NCBI GenBank assembly: GCA_030613375.1
Contig: JAUWMC010000007.1
Coordinates: 1 to 37,038 of the forward strand
Reading direction: 5' to 3'
Source: Microcaldota archaeon
GTDB lineage: Archaea > Micrarchaeota > Micrarchaeia > Anstonellales > Bilamarchaeaceae
DNA: 37,038 nt
Part shown: positions 8,729 through 15,915 of the stretch, one piece after another
Layout: every line of letters begins with the position of its first letter
Position numbering within the stretch: the stretch's first letter is position 1
The notes under the pieces: model-generated
What the model was told of the DNA's origin: nothing
The model's database searches: none
What the model saw: only the letters and a program-made list of their open reading frames with translations
Translations under genes and position numbers: made by a program

Positions 8729-9253
8729 TCATTCAGTTACCATAGCAAATTTTCCTGAGAGCTTCATCCTTGCCCTCCTAAATGCTTCCCTTACTGCAGA
8801 TTCGCTACTCTTCCCGCCGTAAACCCGTACTGTGAACAGCGCCTGGCCTTTCTTGAGTCTTGCAGCCCTGTCTATTGGCTTTCCAAATGCCCTCCTCATT
8901 CCTTTTTGGATACGGTCTGCACCCGCACCTGCTACCATCTTGTTTTCACGGATGATGTGGTGGGGGTAAGGCCTTACAATGAAATAGTAATTGCCCGGCA
9001 TTCTGGTCTCAAGGATTTTGTTTGTGGACTGCCTTGCTGCCTCTATTGCATTATCCCTTAGTATGAGGATATCGTCTTTCAGTGCAAGGTGGTAAACTGC
9101 ATCATAATCATCCTTGTCAGTGCCCATCCTGTGCTGGTTTAGCTCCTTATGCGGCATAGTCTTGATGTATGACTTCCTTGGCTTTCTCTTTGAAAACCTT
9201 GTCCATGCAACCTTGTTGCCGTCTCTTACGCATCTAGCGGGTCTAATTGCCAT
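8729..9253 (-). CDS. rpl10e: Large-subunit ribosomal protein L10e (uL16)
   Basis: 174 residues, the usual archaeal length. The sequence is unmistakable: N-terminal 'MAIRPARCVRDGNKVAWTRF', the conserved 'HHIIRENKMVAGAGADRIQ' region and 'GMRRAFGKP'. uL16 sits in the 50S subunit near the elbow of A-site tRNA and is needed for late subunit maturation. The start ATG follows a purine-rich GAGGGAGA ribosome site. A TTTATAAA at 9311-9318 gives a 5' leader of about 36 nt, so unlike many neighbours this gene is not leaderless. The downstream coiled-coil gene uses a ribosome site overlapping this gene's stop. Confidence 0.97.
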   Translation of the reverse strand: MAIRPARCVRDGNKVAWTRFSKRKPRKSYIKTMPHKELNQHRMGTDKDDYDAVYHLALKDDILILRDNAIEAARQSTNKILETRMPGNYYFIVRPYPHHIIRENKMVAGAGADRIQKGMRRAFGKPIDRAARLKKGQALFTVRVYGGKSSESAVREAFRRARMKLSGKFAMVTE

Positions 9254-9310
9254 GTAAATCTCCCTCTCGGTACAGTTGTTTATTAAACTAGAAAAATATG
9301 TGCAGGATTA

Positions 9311-9318
9311 TTTATAAA
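9311..9318 (-). promoter_or_regulatory. TATA box of the L10e operon
   Basis: TTTATAAA, centred 61.5 nt upstream of the L10e ATG, lies in the 82-bp gap after the HisA-like gene. Predicted transcription start is near 9289, leaving a leader with a Shine-Dalgarno. It is the best A/T element in the gap. Confidence 0.5.
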
Positions 9319-9335
9319 GGTATTGGGATGACACT

Positions 9336-9857
9336 TCAGAGTTCAGGCGGGCCAATGCGGCCGAAAACCTTTGTGCTTTTCTTGTTTTGGTTAATGTTTA
9401 CGAAAACACGCCTTTTCTTTTTGAGGAGTTCTTGAAGTTTGGAGGGAGATTCTCCATCTAAGTAAACATCATGTACATCATCTAGAGATCCCTTGAATCT
9501 GGGGGTTATCTTCCCTACAATAAGACGCTTCTTTTCCTCAAACTGCTTGAGGTCGAGCTTGGTCGGAAGATCTATTACTACGCGGGCATCGATCTTTAGA
9601 AGGGGTTTGATTAGCTTTGGGTCGGGCTTTACCTCCACCTGCACATACATTATGAAAGTTAGGTGATCGTAGATATCGTAATTGCTCCTTTTCCCGTTGA
9701 GCGCGTCAAGGTCAACTATGTGGATTAGTTCAATGCCAAGACGTTCTCGAAGCCGTTTTGCAATCTTGATTGCACTTCCCATTGGCTTGAGCGTTCCCAG
9801 CTGTTTTTTGTATGCCTTCTTTCCCTGTAGGTAGATAATTGGCACGTCCATGGTCAT
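9336..9857 (-). CDS. Half-length HisA/HisF-like (beta-alpha)-barrel protein
   Basis: 173 residues, against about 240 for true HisA. The N-terminal part lines up with the first half of a HisA barrel: strand 1 'VPIIYLQGKKAY' (5-16), then 'SAIKIAKRLRERLGIE', then strand 2 'IHIVDLDALNGKRSNYDIYD' (45-64), which corresponds to the HisA 'hvvDLDga..gk..N' signature with its key aspartate. Shorter strand-like segments follow ('FIMYVQVEV', 'ARVVIDLP', 'RLIVGKI', 'VHDVYLDG', 'RVFVNIN'). The canonical second-half phosphate-binding glycines are not seen. A GGAGGTG ribosome site lies 7-8 nt before the ATG, and the gene overlaps the antiporter stop by 4 bp, so the two are translationally coupled. No other his biosynthesis gene is present, and hisS nearby is a tRNA synthetase. 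The substrate is unknown. Confidence 0.65.
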   Translation of the reverse strand: MTMDVPIIYLQGKKAYKKQLGTLKPMGSAIKIAKRLRERLGIELIHIVDLDALNGKRSNYDIYDHLTFIMYVQVEVKPDPKLIKPLLKIDARVVIDLPTKLDLKQFEEKKRLIVGKITPRFKGSLDDVHDVYLDGESPSKLQELLKKKRRVFVNINQNKKSTKVFGRIGPPEL

Positions 9858-11194
9858 GCGGAAGCACCTCCTTTGGGAACAAGTCTCTGGAATATTGGTG
9901 GGATTATTATTGTAGTAATGAAGGCCATTGCAGAAATTATTGAATATTCTGGAATTGTGAGTGCTCCACTATTGAGCCCGAATACTGCAATAATAAGTGC
10001 AACTTCACCGCGTGGAGACATTCCGAATCCTACGAGCGCGGAATTCCTTACATTGAGCTTTGAGATGGATGCACCAATGCCGCATCCAACCAGCTTTGTA
10101 ATGACTGCAATTGCTGAAATAATCAGGATTGGCCAGATGAACTGAATTACTGAACTTACATCCACGAGCATCCCAAGAGAAATAAAGAACACCGGGATGA
10201 ATATAAGTTCCAGGGAACGAGTGCGCTTGTCTATCTCTTCTGCATGTTTGCTGTAGTTGAGAAGGACTCCTGCAAGAAATGCTCCTACGATACTTGAGAG
10301 GCCTATGAATTCTGCGATGTATGCATAAAGGAATACGAATGATAAGACGTAAAGGAGAGTTTTCTCGTTTATTTTAACCACATTCACTTTCTTCTCCACG
10401 AAATATTTGCCCACCATTGAGCCTCCAAGAAGGAAGATGAATGCGTAGACAAGGACTGTGATAAATGGCTCAAGGGCTGCAGCATCCATAGAAGTCGGGA
10501 TGTTCATCACAAGGGAAAGGATGAGAAGGGAGAGGATATCATCGATAATTGCAGCGCCCATGATCATCTGGGCAAACTTTTTATCCATGAGGTTCATTTC
10601 CTTCAAAATAGCTGCAGTTACCCCTACACTTGTTGCAGTAAGGGCTGCACCCATAAACAATGCATAAAGAAATGCGCCTCCAGTGTATACTGCAAAGAAG
10701 TATCCTGCAATAAATGGGAAGATAATTCCCAAAATTGCAACTATGAAATTCTCTTTTGTGAATATTTTATGGATGCTGGATTCAAGACCTACCTTGAACA
10801 TCAGGATAATTGCACCAAACTGAGCAAATGTCTCCACAAGCTCCATGTGCTGGAATATTTCCGGGGCCTCGTGCGGAAGGAATGGGAATATTGCAGCCAT
10901 ATCCGGCCAGAACATCTGCAGGAACGAGGGACCCATCATAATCCCCAAAAGCATCAGGATGAGGACGGTGGGCTGTTTGAAGTAATTAACAATGCTTCTT
11001 GCAAGTATTGCAAGTAAAAGCAGGAACATCATTTCAAAGATAAGGTGCCCTTCCCCCTCTTCTCCTGGGAAAATACTTGTGCGGATTACGGATATGAAAA
11101 GAATTAGGAATAATGCTATGAGTGAGTAGTAGAACAGTGGCTTTAGTACTGCCTCCTGCATTTTTCCGAGCCCTTTCAGTATCCTATTCTGCAT
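9854..11194 (-). CDS. CPA2-family Na+/H+ antiporter
   Basis: 446 residues with about 11-13 hydrophobic segments. Family features seen are 'LMFKVGLESS' (about 132-141), the double aspartate in 'GAAIIDDILSL' (D218, D219), 'GAFLAGVLLNYS' and 'GFGMSPRGEVALIIA'. In NapA/NhaA-like transporters the DD pair binds the exchanged ions and marks electrogenic Na+/H+ exchange; single-D relatives are usually electroneutral. The protein lacks the cytosolic RCK/TrkA regulatory domain found on KefB/KefC, ending soon after the last membrane segment. The gene begins 2 nt after the hisS stop and its stop overlaps the next gene, so hisS, antiporter and HisA-like gene form one operon. It should act in pH and Na+ homeostasis. 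Confidence 0.9.
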   Translation of the reverse strand: MQNRILKGLGKMQEAVLKPLFYYSLIALFLILFISVIRTSIFPGEEGEGHLIFEMMFLLLLAILARSIVNYFKQPTVLILMLLGIMMGPSFLQMFWPDMAAIFPFLPHEAPEIFQHMELVETFAQFGAIILMFKVGLESSIHKIFTKENFIVAILGIIFPFIAGYFFAVYTGGAFLYALFMGAALTATSVGVTAAILKEMNLMDKKFAQMIMGAAIIDDILSLLILSLVMNIPTSMDAAALEPFITVLVYAFIFLLGGSMVGKYFVEKKVNVVKINEKTLLYVLSFVFLYAYIAEFIGLSSIVGAFLAGVLLNYSKHAEEIDKRTRSLELIFIPVFFISLGMLVDVSSVIQFIWPILIISAIAVITKLVGCGIGASISKLNVRNSALVGFGMSPRGEVALIIAVFGLNSGALTIPEYSIISAMAFITTIIIPPIFQRLVPKGGASA

Positions 11195-11196
11195 TT

Positions 11197-12414
11197 TTAT
11201 TTACCTTTTATTTTGCTTATTGCATTTGCAAGCGTTGTTGAAACTTCTTTTCCGGTTTTCATATTTCTGAGCGTAACTTGTTTCTTTTCTACTTCTTTTT
11301 GCCCAATTATTATTACCCATGGAATGAGGAGAACTCTCGCATAATCAAATTGTTTCTTGATGTTTCTTCCGATTAGGTCAGTTTCTGCTGCAATTCCATT
11401 CTTTCTTAGGGTTTTTGCGATTTGCAAACCTTCATTGTAGACTTCGGGAAGGGTTGCTATAAAAACCTGAGTGTAAGTTTTCTTTTCCTTTTCTTCCCCT
11501 AATAGAAGGATAATGCGCTCGATTCCGAGGCTTATTCCTACTGCAGGGGCTCCCTGGCCATAAAGGTCTAATAGGCCATCGTACCTTCCACCCCCTGCAA
11601 AGCTTCCTTTGTATTCTCCGGTTCCCTTGAATTCATACACTGTTCCAGAATAATAGCCGAGGCCACGCACTAAAGATGGGTCAAATGTGAATTTGGGGAA
11701 AAGTTTCTGGAGCTCTCGCACTTCAGCTACGCCTTCAGGTGCGTATTTTTCCAGTGCATCTAGCTTTTCATTGTTTGAGCCCTTCATATCGAATATTGGC
11801 AGGATTTGGTCTGCGTATTCTCCGAACATGGGTTTGAGGGTTTTGTAAACGGACTTGTAGCCTATTTTGTCTATTTTGTCGAGTGTACGAAAGATTTCGT
11901 TGCGCTTTTTTGAGATTCCAAAATATTCTAGGAGTGAGTTGAGTATCCTGCGGTTGTTCAATAGGATGGTAAAGTCCTTTATGCCGAGGCGCTTGAAGAT
12001 AACGGTGGTCATTTCGAGCAATTCTGCTTCGGAGCGCATGGAAGAAGAGCCTACTATGTCCGCATCTGCCTGCCAGAATTCCCGGAACCTTCCTTTTTGG
12101 GGCTCTTCCCTTCTCCAGACCGGGCCTATCTGATAACGCTTGAACGGTTTGGGAAAAGAGGTGTTTGCTGCAACGCGGGAGAGGGGAACTGTTAGGTCAA
12201 AACGCATGCCTAATTCTGAGTTGGAGATTTCGAAAAGCTGGCCAGCTATTTCATCCCCTGATTTTGCATTGAGAGTGCTGAGGTACTCTAAGGCAGGGGT
12301 TTCCAAAGGCTGGAAGCCGAATTCCCTGTATGTTTCTGCTATTGTTGCGAAGGCCTTCTCCCTCTGCATCATTTGGGGGGGGAGAAAATCTCTCATTCCT
12401 TTCGCGCGCTTCAT
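11197..12414 (-). CDS. hisS: Histidyl-tRNA synthetase
   Basis: 405 residues, class II synthetase that charges tRNA-His. The N-terminal 'KGMRDFLPPQM' is typical of HisRS. Motif 2 is about 93-120 ('RYQIGPVWRREEPQKGRFRE'). The histidine-binding motifs 'VRGLGYYSGTVYEF' (about 250-265) and 'GGGRYDGL' follow, and motif 3 is 'AVGISLGIERI' (about 290-300). A C-terminal anticodon-binding domain covers about 320-400. The start ATG has the ribosome site GAGGTAA about 8 nt ahead, and a TTTATATAA element at 12454-12462 gives a leader of about 20 nt. It heads an operon with the antiporter and the HisA-like gene. Confidence 0.97.
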   Translation of the reverse strand: MKRAKGMRDFLPPQMMQREKAFATIAETYREFGFQPLETPALEYLSTLNAKSGDEIAGQLFEISNSELGMRFDLTVPLSRVAANTSFPKPFKRYQIGPVWRREEPQKGRFREFWQADADIVGSSSMRSEAELLEMTTVIFKRLGIKDFTILLNNRRILNSLLEYFGISKKRNEIFRTLDKIDKIGYKSVYKTLKPMFGEYADQILPIFDMKGSNNEKLDALEKYAPEGVAEVRELQKLFPKFTFDPSLVRGLGYYSGTVYEFKGTGEYKGSFAGGGRYDGLLDLYGQGAPAVGISLGIERIILLLGEEKEKKTYTQVFIATLPEVYNEGLQIAKTLRKNGIAAETDLIGRNIKKQFDYARVLLIPWVIIIGQKEVEKKQVTLRNMKTGKEVSTTLANAISKIKGK

Positions 12415-12482
12415 GGAGCATTACCTCTGGCTGCTATCAAAAACAAAGACAAGGTTTATATAATAAAGGGAATGGTGCGGAA

Positions 12483-12500
12483 ATGTAACCATGGTTACAT
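12483..12500. promoter_or_regulatory. Perfect 18-bp palindrome, candidate operator between hisS and the kinase gene
   Basis: ATGTAACCATGGTTACAT is a perfect inverted repeat with no spacer. It lies between the divergent promoters: about 20 bp upstream of the minus-strand TATA element of hisS (12454-12462) and about 7 bp upstream of the plus-strand TATA element (TTTATAA, 12508-12514). The latter position would overlap the BRE/TFB contact zone, a usual place for archaeal repressors. The binding protein is unknown. Confidence 0.5.
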
Positions 12501-12547
12501 AAATAGTTTATAAGCCCCGGACCCATATAACCGGGAGTGGGATTGGA

Positions 12548-13090
12548 ATGATTATCGGACTGACTGGAGAAAACTGTGCAGGTAAAGGAACGGTTGCAGA
12601 ATACCTCAAATCCAAAGGATTTCTTTATCGTTCTCTTTCTGATGTACTTCGCGAGGACCTTGAAAAAGAAAGCAAGAAAATAACCCGAGAAAACCTTATA
12701 GAGAAAGGAAATTCCCTCCGTGCAAAACATGGACCGGCTGCACTCGCAAAAAAGACCGTTGAAAGACTCGATGAAGGTAAGAATTACATAATAGATTCAA
12801 TTCGGAATGCGGCAGAGGCACAGGAAATCAAATCTTTCCCGAATTCTACTCTTGTTTACGTTTGTGCGCCTCCAAAAACAAGGTTTGAGCGCATGAAATC
12901 TAGAGGAAGGGAAAGCGACCCGCAAACTTTTGAGGAATTCGGGGTGCTTGAAGGAAAGGAGATGAAAAACGAGGATAGGACCAAGCAGAGTCTTGTGGAC
13001 GCATTTGAAATCGCGGACCTGAAGATTGAAAATGATGGGACAGTTGAAGAATTGCACAAAAAAATAGATGAACTTCTTGGATCACTTTGA
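12548..13090 (+). CDS. Dephospho-CoA-kinase-like P-loop nucleotide kinase (UPF0200-like)
   Basis: 180 residues. A Walker A motif 'GENCAGKGT' lies at 7-15, followed by 'SLSDVLRE', 'RENLIEKGNSLR', 'YIIDSIRNAAE' (Walker-B-like region) and a lid 'RFERMKSRGRESDPQTFEEF'. This order is that of the archaeal UPF0200 kinases and of the kinase-like module found with some dCMP deaminases; both belong to the dephospho-CoA kinase/NMP kinase fold. The phosphate acceptor is not predictable. A CoA-related role is possible because panD is also in the window, but that is weak. The ATG has a purine-rich leader (GGGAGTGGG). A short 5-bp inverted repeat, CCCGG/CCGGG (12516-12520 and 12531-12535), lies around the predicted transcription start. 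The 3' end overlaps scpB by 9 bp, tail to tail. Confidence 0.8.
   Translation: MIIGLTGENCAGKGTVAEYLKSKGFLYRSLSDVLREDLEKESKKITRENLIEKGNSLRAKHGPAALAKKTVERLDEGKNYIIDSIRNAAEAQEIKSFPNSTLVYVCAPPKTRFERMKSRGRESDPQTFEEFGVLEGKEMKNEDRTKQSLVDAFEIADLKIENDGTVEELHKKIDELLGSL
13058..13064 (-). terminator. T7 run beyond the scpB stop
   Basis: Seven consecutive T on the minus strand start 18 nt past the scpB stop, within the Lys-rich 3' end of the opposing kinase gene ('HKKIDEL'). It is a candidate U-tract terminator for the scpA-scpB transcript. Confidence 0.35.
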
Positions 13091-13639
13091 TTCTTCGCCT
13101 TCTTCCATATCAGAAAAGGATTCTGCATTCATTTCAAGAACCTCCTTAGAACCCTCTTTCTTCACCGATTCTTCTTTTGGAGGAACTTTTCCCGGCTCAA
13201 AATATGCCCTAAACTTATCCGTAAGAAATAGTTTGGAGCTTCTCCCGTATTTTCTCTGGAGAATAAAACCAGTTTCTACGAGCTCTCTCACATCATCGTA
13301 GATCATCGTCCCAATCCGCTTCACAACTTGGGATTTGAGGATTCCGTTGTGCCTTGCAACATATGAGAGAGTACGGAGCGCAGACTTGCTTATCATTACA
13401 GCCTGCGCAAACTGCCTAACTGAATCAACATAATCATCTTTTACGCGCATCAGATATGATCCATCTGCTTCAAAAATTTCAATCGAACTTCCCTCCTTCC
13501 CGTATTCCTTCTGGAGCTCTTCAATCATTCCGCGAATATGGCCTGCTGAAGCTATTCCTGTAAGTTTTTTGAGCTCAGGGACTGAAAGCTCCCTTCCACT
13601 CATGAATAATGCCGCTTCTATCAGGCGCTTGGATTCCAT
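13082..13639 (-). CDS. scpB: Segregation and condensation protein B (SMC partner)
   Basis: 185 residues made of two winged-helix domains (about 1-75 and 85-150), the usual ScpB plan. Recognisable stretches are 'RLIEAALFMSGRELSVPEL', 'SALRTLSYVARHNGILKSQV' and 'LVETGFILQRKYGRSSKLFLT'. The acidic C-terminal 35 residues are low complexity. ScpB dimers bind the kleisin ScpA and regulate the SMC ATPase ring in chromosome organisation. The start codon lies inside the end of scpA (19-nt overlap), so translation is probably coupled. No smc gene is in the window. Confidence 0.9.
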   Translation of the reverse strand: MESKRLIEAALFMSGRELSVPELKKLTGIASAGHIRGMIEELQKEYGKEGSSIEIFEADGSYLMRVKDDYVDSVRQFAQAVMISKSALRTLSYVARHNGILKSQVVKRIGTMIYDDVRELVETGFILQRKYGRSSKLFLTDKFRAYFEPGKVPPKEESVKKEGSKEVLEMNAESFSDMEEGEESK

Positions 13640-14301
13640 CCGTTCACCTTAATGAATATTTCTCCCCAGAAGTTGTCCTGCCTAAGCCCTACTGCCTTTT
13701 CCTGCGCGAGATGTAAGAGGGGCGATAGAGTAAGGATTGTTTCTTTGGGGGTTTTCTGATTTACGAGAGTTGAAAAAAGCACTAGATTTTCCTCATCCAT
13801 CTCATCCTTCATCCTAGAATAAAGTTTCTCCATTTCCTTTTCAATATCATACTCCTGGATAGGTATCTCCATTATTTCCCTTGGCTTTATTTTCGGCTTC
13901 CGCACGCGTTCCTCATCATCATATTTGATTACGCTCTCCATTTCAACTATGAGTTCGTTGAGTGTAACAGGTGCCTTTGGGGGGATCCTTGCCTTTATCT
14001 GCAGTGCCGGAATCTCCTCTCCTTCAATATCAATCGGCTCAGGAGGCATTTCAATCTCCTCAGGCTCCGTATAAACCCTGAGCGCGTTGCTTTTGTATTT
14101 GAGAAGAATTGCAGAAGCAAGGATTAGGTTTGCTGGAATATGGAAGTCAAACTTCTCCATTTCCTTTACCATCTTCATGAATCCATCTGCCACCGCCACT
14201 ATTTCTATGTCCCAGGGATCCAGTTTCTCAGTTATCACTAAGTCTATAAGGAGCTGCTTCCAGCTGGGCTTTCGCACTATGGACGCGAGGGGGAGGTCCA
14301 T
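13621..14301 (-). CDS. scpA: Segregation and condensation protein A (kleisin)
   Basis: 226 residues. The N-terminal kleisin domain contains 'LLIDLVITEKLDPWDIEI' and 'FHIPANLILASAILLKYKS', which are diagnostic of ScpA. A Pro/Glu-rich linker covers about 80-150, and the C-terminal winged helix (about 165-226) would bind the second SMC head. It bridges SMC heads in the condensin-like complex. The ATG at 14301 has no Shine-Dalgarno, but CTTATAAA (14323-14330) is centred 25.5 nt upstream, so a leaderless mRNA is expected. The gene overlaps scpB by 19 nt and is divergent from the CBS-domain gene. Confidence 0.92.
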   Translation of the reverse strand: MDLPLASIVRKPSWKQLLIDLVITEKLDPWDIEIVAVADGFMKMVKEMEKFDFHIPANLILASAILLKYKSNALRVYTEPEEIEMPPEPIDIEGEEIPALQIKARIPPKAPVTLNELIVEMESVIKYDDEERVRKPKIKPREIMEIPIQEYDIEKEMEKLYSRMKDEMDEENLVLFSTLVNQKTPKETILTLSPLLHLAQEKAVGLRQDNFWGEIFIKVNGWNPSA

Positions 14302-14322
14302 ATAGAGAATTAGGTTGGAAGA

Positions 14323-14330
14323 CTTATAAA
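14323..14330. promoter_or_regulatory. TATA element between scpA and the CBS gene
   Basis: CTTATAAA (TTATAA core centred at 14326.5) is 25.5 nt from the scpA ATG (leaderless, minus strand). It is about 40 nt from the CBS-gene ATG at 14367, giving a short leader with a GGGTG ribosome site. The one element may serve both directions, as the core is near-palindromic. Confidence 0.55.
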
Positions 14331-14366
14331 TCTTTACTGTATTTTATCTTTAGAAGGGTGCGATTT

Positions 14367-15473
14367 ATGCGAACTATGAAAGCAGACATTATAACTGGAA
14401 ATGAACCTCTCTCAAAGGCACTGGATTCAATATTAAGGACCGGAACCGCGGTGATGGTTGTCAAAAACGGGAGGTACTACGGCCTAATCGATGACAGGGA
14501 TATAAGACCTAACATAATCGATTCCAGCAAGACTAAGGCAATAAACGCTGCAGTGCGCGCACCGCATCTCAAAGAAGAGATGGCGCTTGAAGATTATATG
14601 CGCGCATTCATGGCAGGCCATTTCAAGGCACTTCCAGTTGTAACGAAGGGCAAGATTGTTGGGGCAGTGAGCCGTGCAGATGTGATGAATGAGATGGCTA
14701 GACTTGGGAATGTGCCTAAAACCAGCGTCTCCGCACTTATGGCAAGCCCAATCTACACAATAGATGAAAAAGAAACAGTAGGTGTTGCGAGAAGCCTGAT
14801 GAAGAAACTCGGAGTACATCACCTTGCAGTAACCAGCAAGGGAAGAGTAATCGGCTCGATTTCCCCATTTGACCTTGTGATGCTCGTGCTCAAGCCAAGG
14901 GGCAGGCAGAAATTCATGCTCACTTCTGATATTGAACATCCTAATTCCAGGCTTGTGAAGGATTACATGAGAGAGACTCTCATTACGGTAAGGGCCAGCG
15001 AACCGCTTGAAAGCGCTGTGCGCAAAATGGCCAAGAGGAATGTATCCAAGCTTATTGTGCTGGAAGGAGGCCGTGCAATAGGAGTACTCACTGCCTTAGA
15101 TGTAATGAAATTCATGCTCGGCCTGATTGTTGAAGGGCCTTCGGTATTCATAAGTGGCCTTCCTGAAGACGACATGTTTTATTACGAGGACATAACGGAA
15201 ACAATGAAAAACACCGTAAAGAAGTTCACAAAGAGCTTTGAAATGGGGGATGTGAACATCCACTTCAAAAAGGGGAAATCAACCTACCAAATGAGCACGA
15301 GGCTTGATGTTGAGCATGGAAATCTCGTAGTGCAAAGTGAGGGGTATGAACTCAAAACGGTTGTGAACAAAAACGTGTCCGAAATAAAAAGACTTCTGAC
15401 CAAAAGAAAGAATTATAAACAAAATAAAAGAAAACATTACAGGACAGAGGGCTTCTATGAAAGGACAGGTTAG
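14367..15473 (+). CDS. Four-CBS-domain protein with C-terminal HPF/S30AE-like domain
   Basis: 368 residues. Four CBS repeats occupy about 5-55, 65-115, 120-180 and 200-255 ('SKALDSIL...VVKNGRYYGLID', 'KALPVVTKGKIVGAVSRADV', 'VGVARSLMKKLGVHHLAV', 'ESAVRKMAKRNVSKLIVL'). Such pairs bind adenine nucleotides as energy sensors. Residues about 260-350 show the strand-helix-three-strand-helix order of ribosome-hibernation (HPF/RaiA, S30AE) domains: 'SVFISGLP', 'ITETMKNTVKKFTKSFE', 'DVNIHFKK', 'STYQMSTRLDV', 'GNLVVQSEG', then 'VNKNVSEIKRLLTKRKN' and a basic tail. Role by inference: nucleotide-controlled ribosome hibernation. The ATG at 14367 is preferred over the in-frame GTG at 14358 because GGGTG lies 6 nt ahead. 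The 3' end overlaps the pilin-like gene by 17 nt. CBS assignment is firm; the HPF assignment is by pattern only. Confidence 0.85.
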   Translation: MRTMKADIITGNEPLSKALDSILRTGTAVMVVKNGRYYGLIDDRDIRPNIIDSSKTKAINAAVRAPHLKEEMALEDYMRAFMAGHFKALPVVTKGKIVGAVSRADVMNEMARLGNVPKTSVSALMASPIYTIDEKETVGVARSLMKKLGVHHLAVTSKGRVIGSISPFDLVMLVLKPRGRQKFMLTSDIEHPNSRLVKDYMRETLITVRASEPLESAVRKMAKRNVSKLIVLEGGRAIGVLTALDVMKFMLGLIVEGPSVFISGLPEDDMFYYEDITETMKNTVKKFTKSFEMGDVNIHFKKGKSTYQMSTRLDVEHGNLVVQSEGYELKTVVNKNVSEIKRLLTKRKNYKQNKRKHYRTEGFYERTG

Positions 15474-15915
15474 CAACGAATTGCTTGTGGTTGTAGGCTT
15501 CATGCTCCTTATCATGATCCCACTTCTCTACATCATGTTCTTCAAAATGGATGCAATACGCGCAGACCTTTCAATGCTTCAGGTACACTTCTCTGTTGCC
15601 CGCATCGCCTTCCTTGTAAACGCAGTCGGGTACATGGGAGATGGGTCTGCTATGATTACTGAGATATATGTTCCTGAAACCGTGGAATCCGTAACAATTG
15701 GAGGGGCTAGTGAGCACGAGGTGGTTTTCACCATGCTTAGCCAGGGAGAAACCAATGAAATTGTACAACCTACCGCATTTCCAATAGAAATTGGCGATGA
15801 TCCTGTCCAATTTGCAGGAGATGATCGAGGTGGAGGCGGAAGGTATAGGTTAGAGATGGAAAACGTAGGCGGAACAATAGTGCTTTCTGCACAGCCCGAT
15901 CCTAGAAATCCTTAG
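15457..15915 (+). CDS. Class III signal peptide protein, pilin-like
   Basis: 152 residues. The N-terminus 'MKGQVSNELLVVVGFMLL' is a class III signal: Gly3/Gln4 cleavage site, Glu at +5 of the mature protein and a hydrophobic helix. Such preproteins are processed by FlaK/PibD/EppA-type peptidases and assembled into type IV-like filaments by their hydrophobic helices. The rest (about 60-152) is beta-rich with a Gly/Asp segment, and shows no recognisable domain. The gene starts within the last 17 nt of the CBS gene and its stop overlaps the stop of pyrC. No assembly ATPase or platform protein is nearby. Confidence 0.8.
   Translation: MKGQVSNELLVVVGFMLLIMIPLLYIMFFKMDAIRADLSMLQVHFSVARIAFLVNAVGYMGDGSAMITEIYVPETVESVTIGGASEHEVVFTMLSQGETNEIVQPTAFPIEIGDDPVQFAGDDRGGGGRYRLEMENVGGTIVLSAQPDPRNP

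Noticed and set aside
9336-12414. A histidine biosynthesis cluster, suggested by a HisA-like gene near hisS
   Set aside because: hisS is a tRNA synthetase, the HisA-like protein is half-length, and no other his gene is present.
13082-14301. A complete SMC-ScpAB locus
   Set aside because: Only scpA and scpB are present; no SMC ATPase occurs in the window, and the coiled-coil protein at 6995-8719 lacks Walker motifs.
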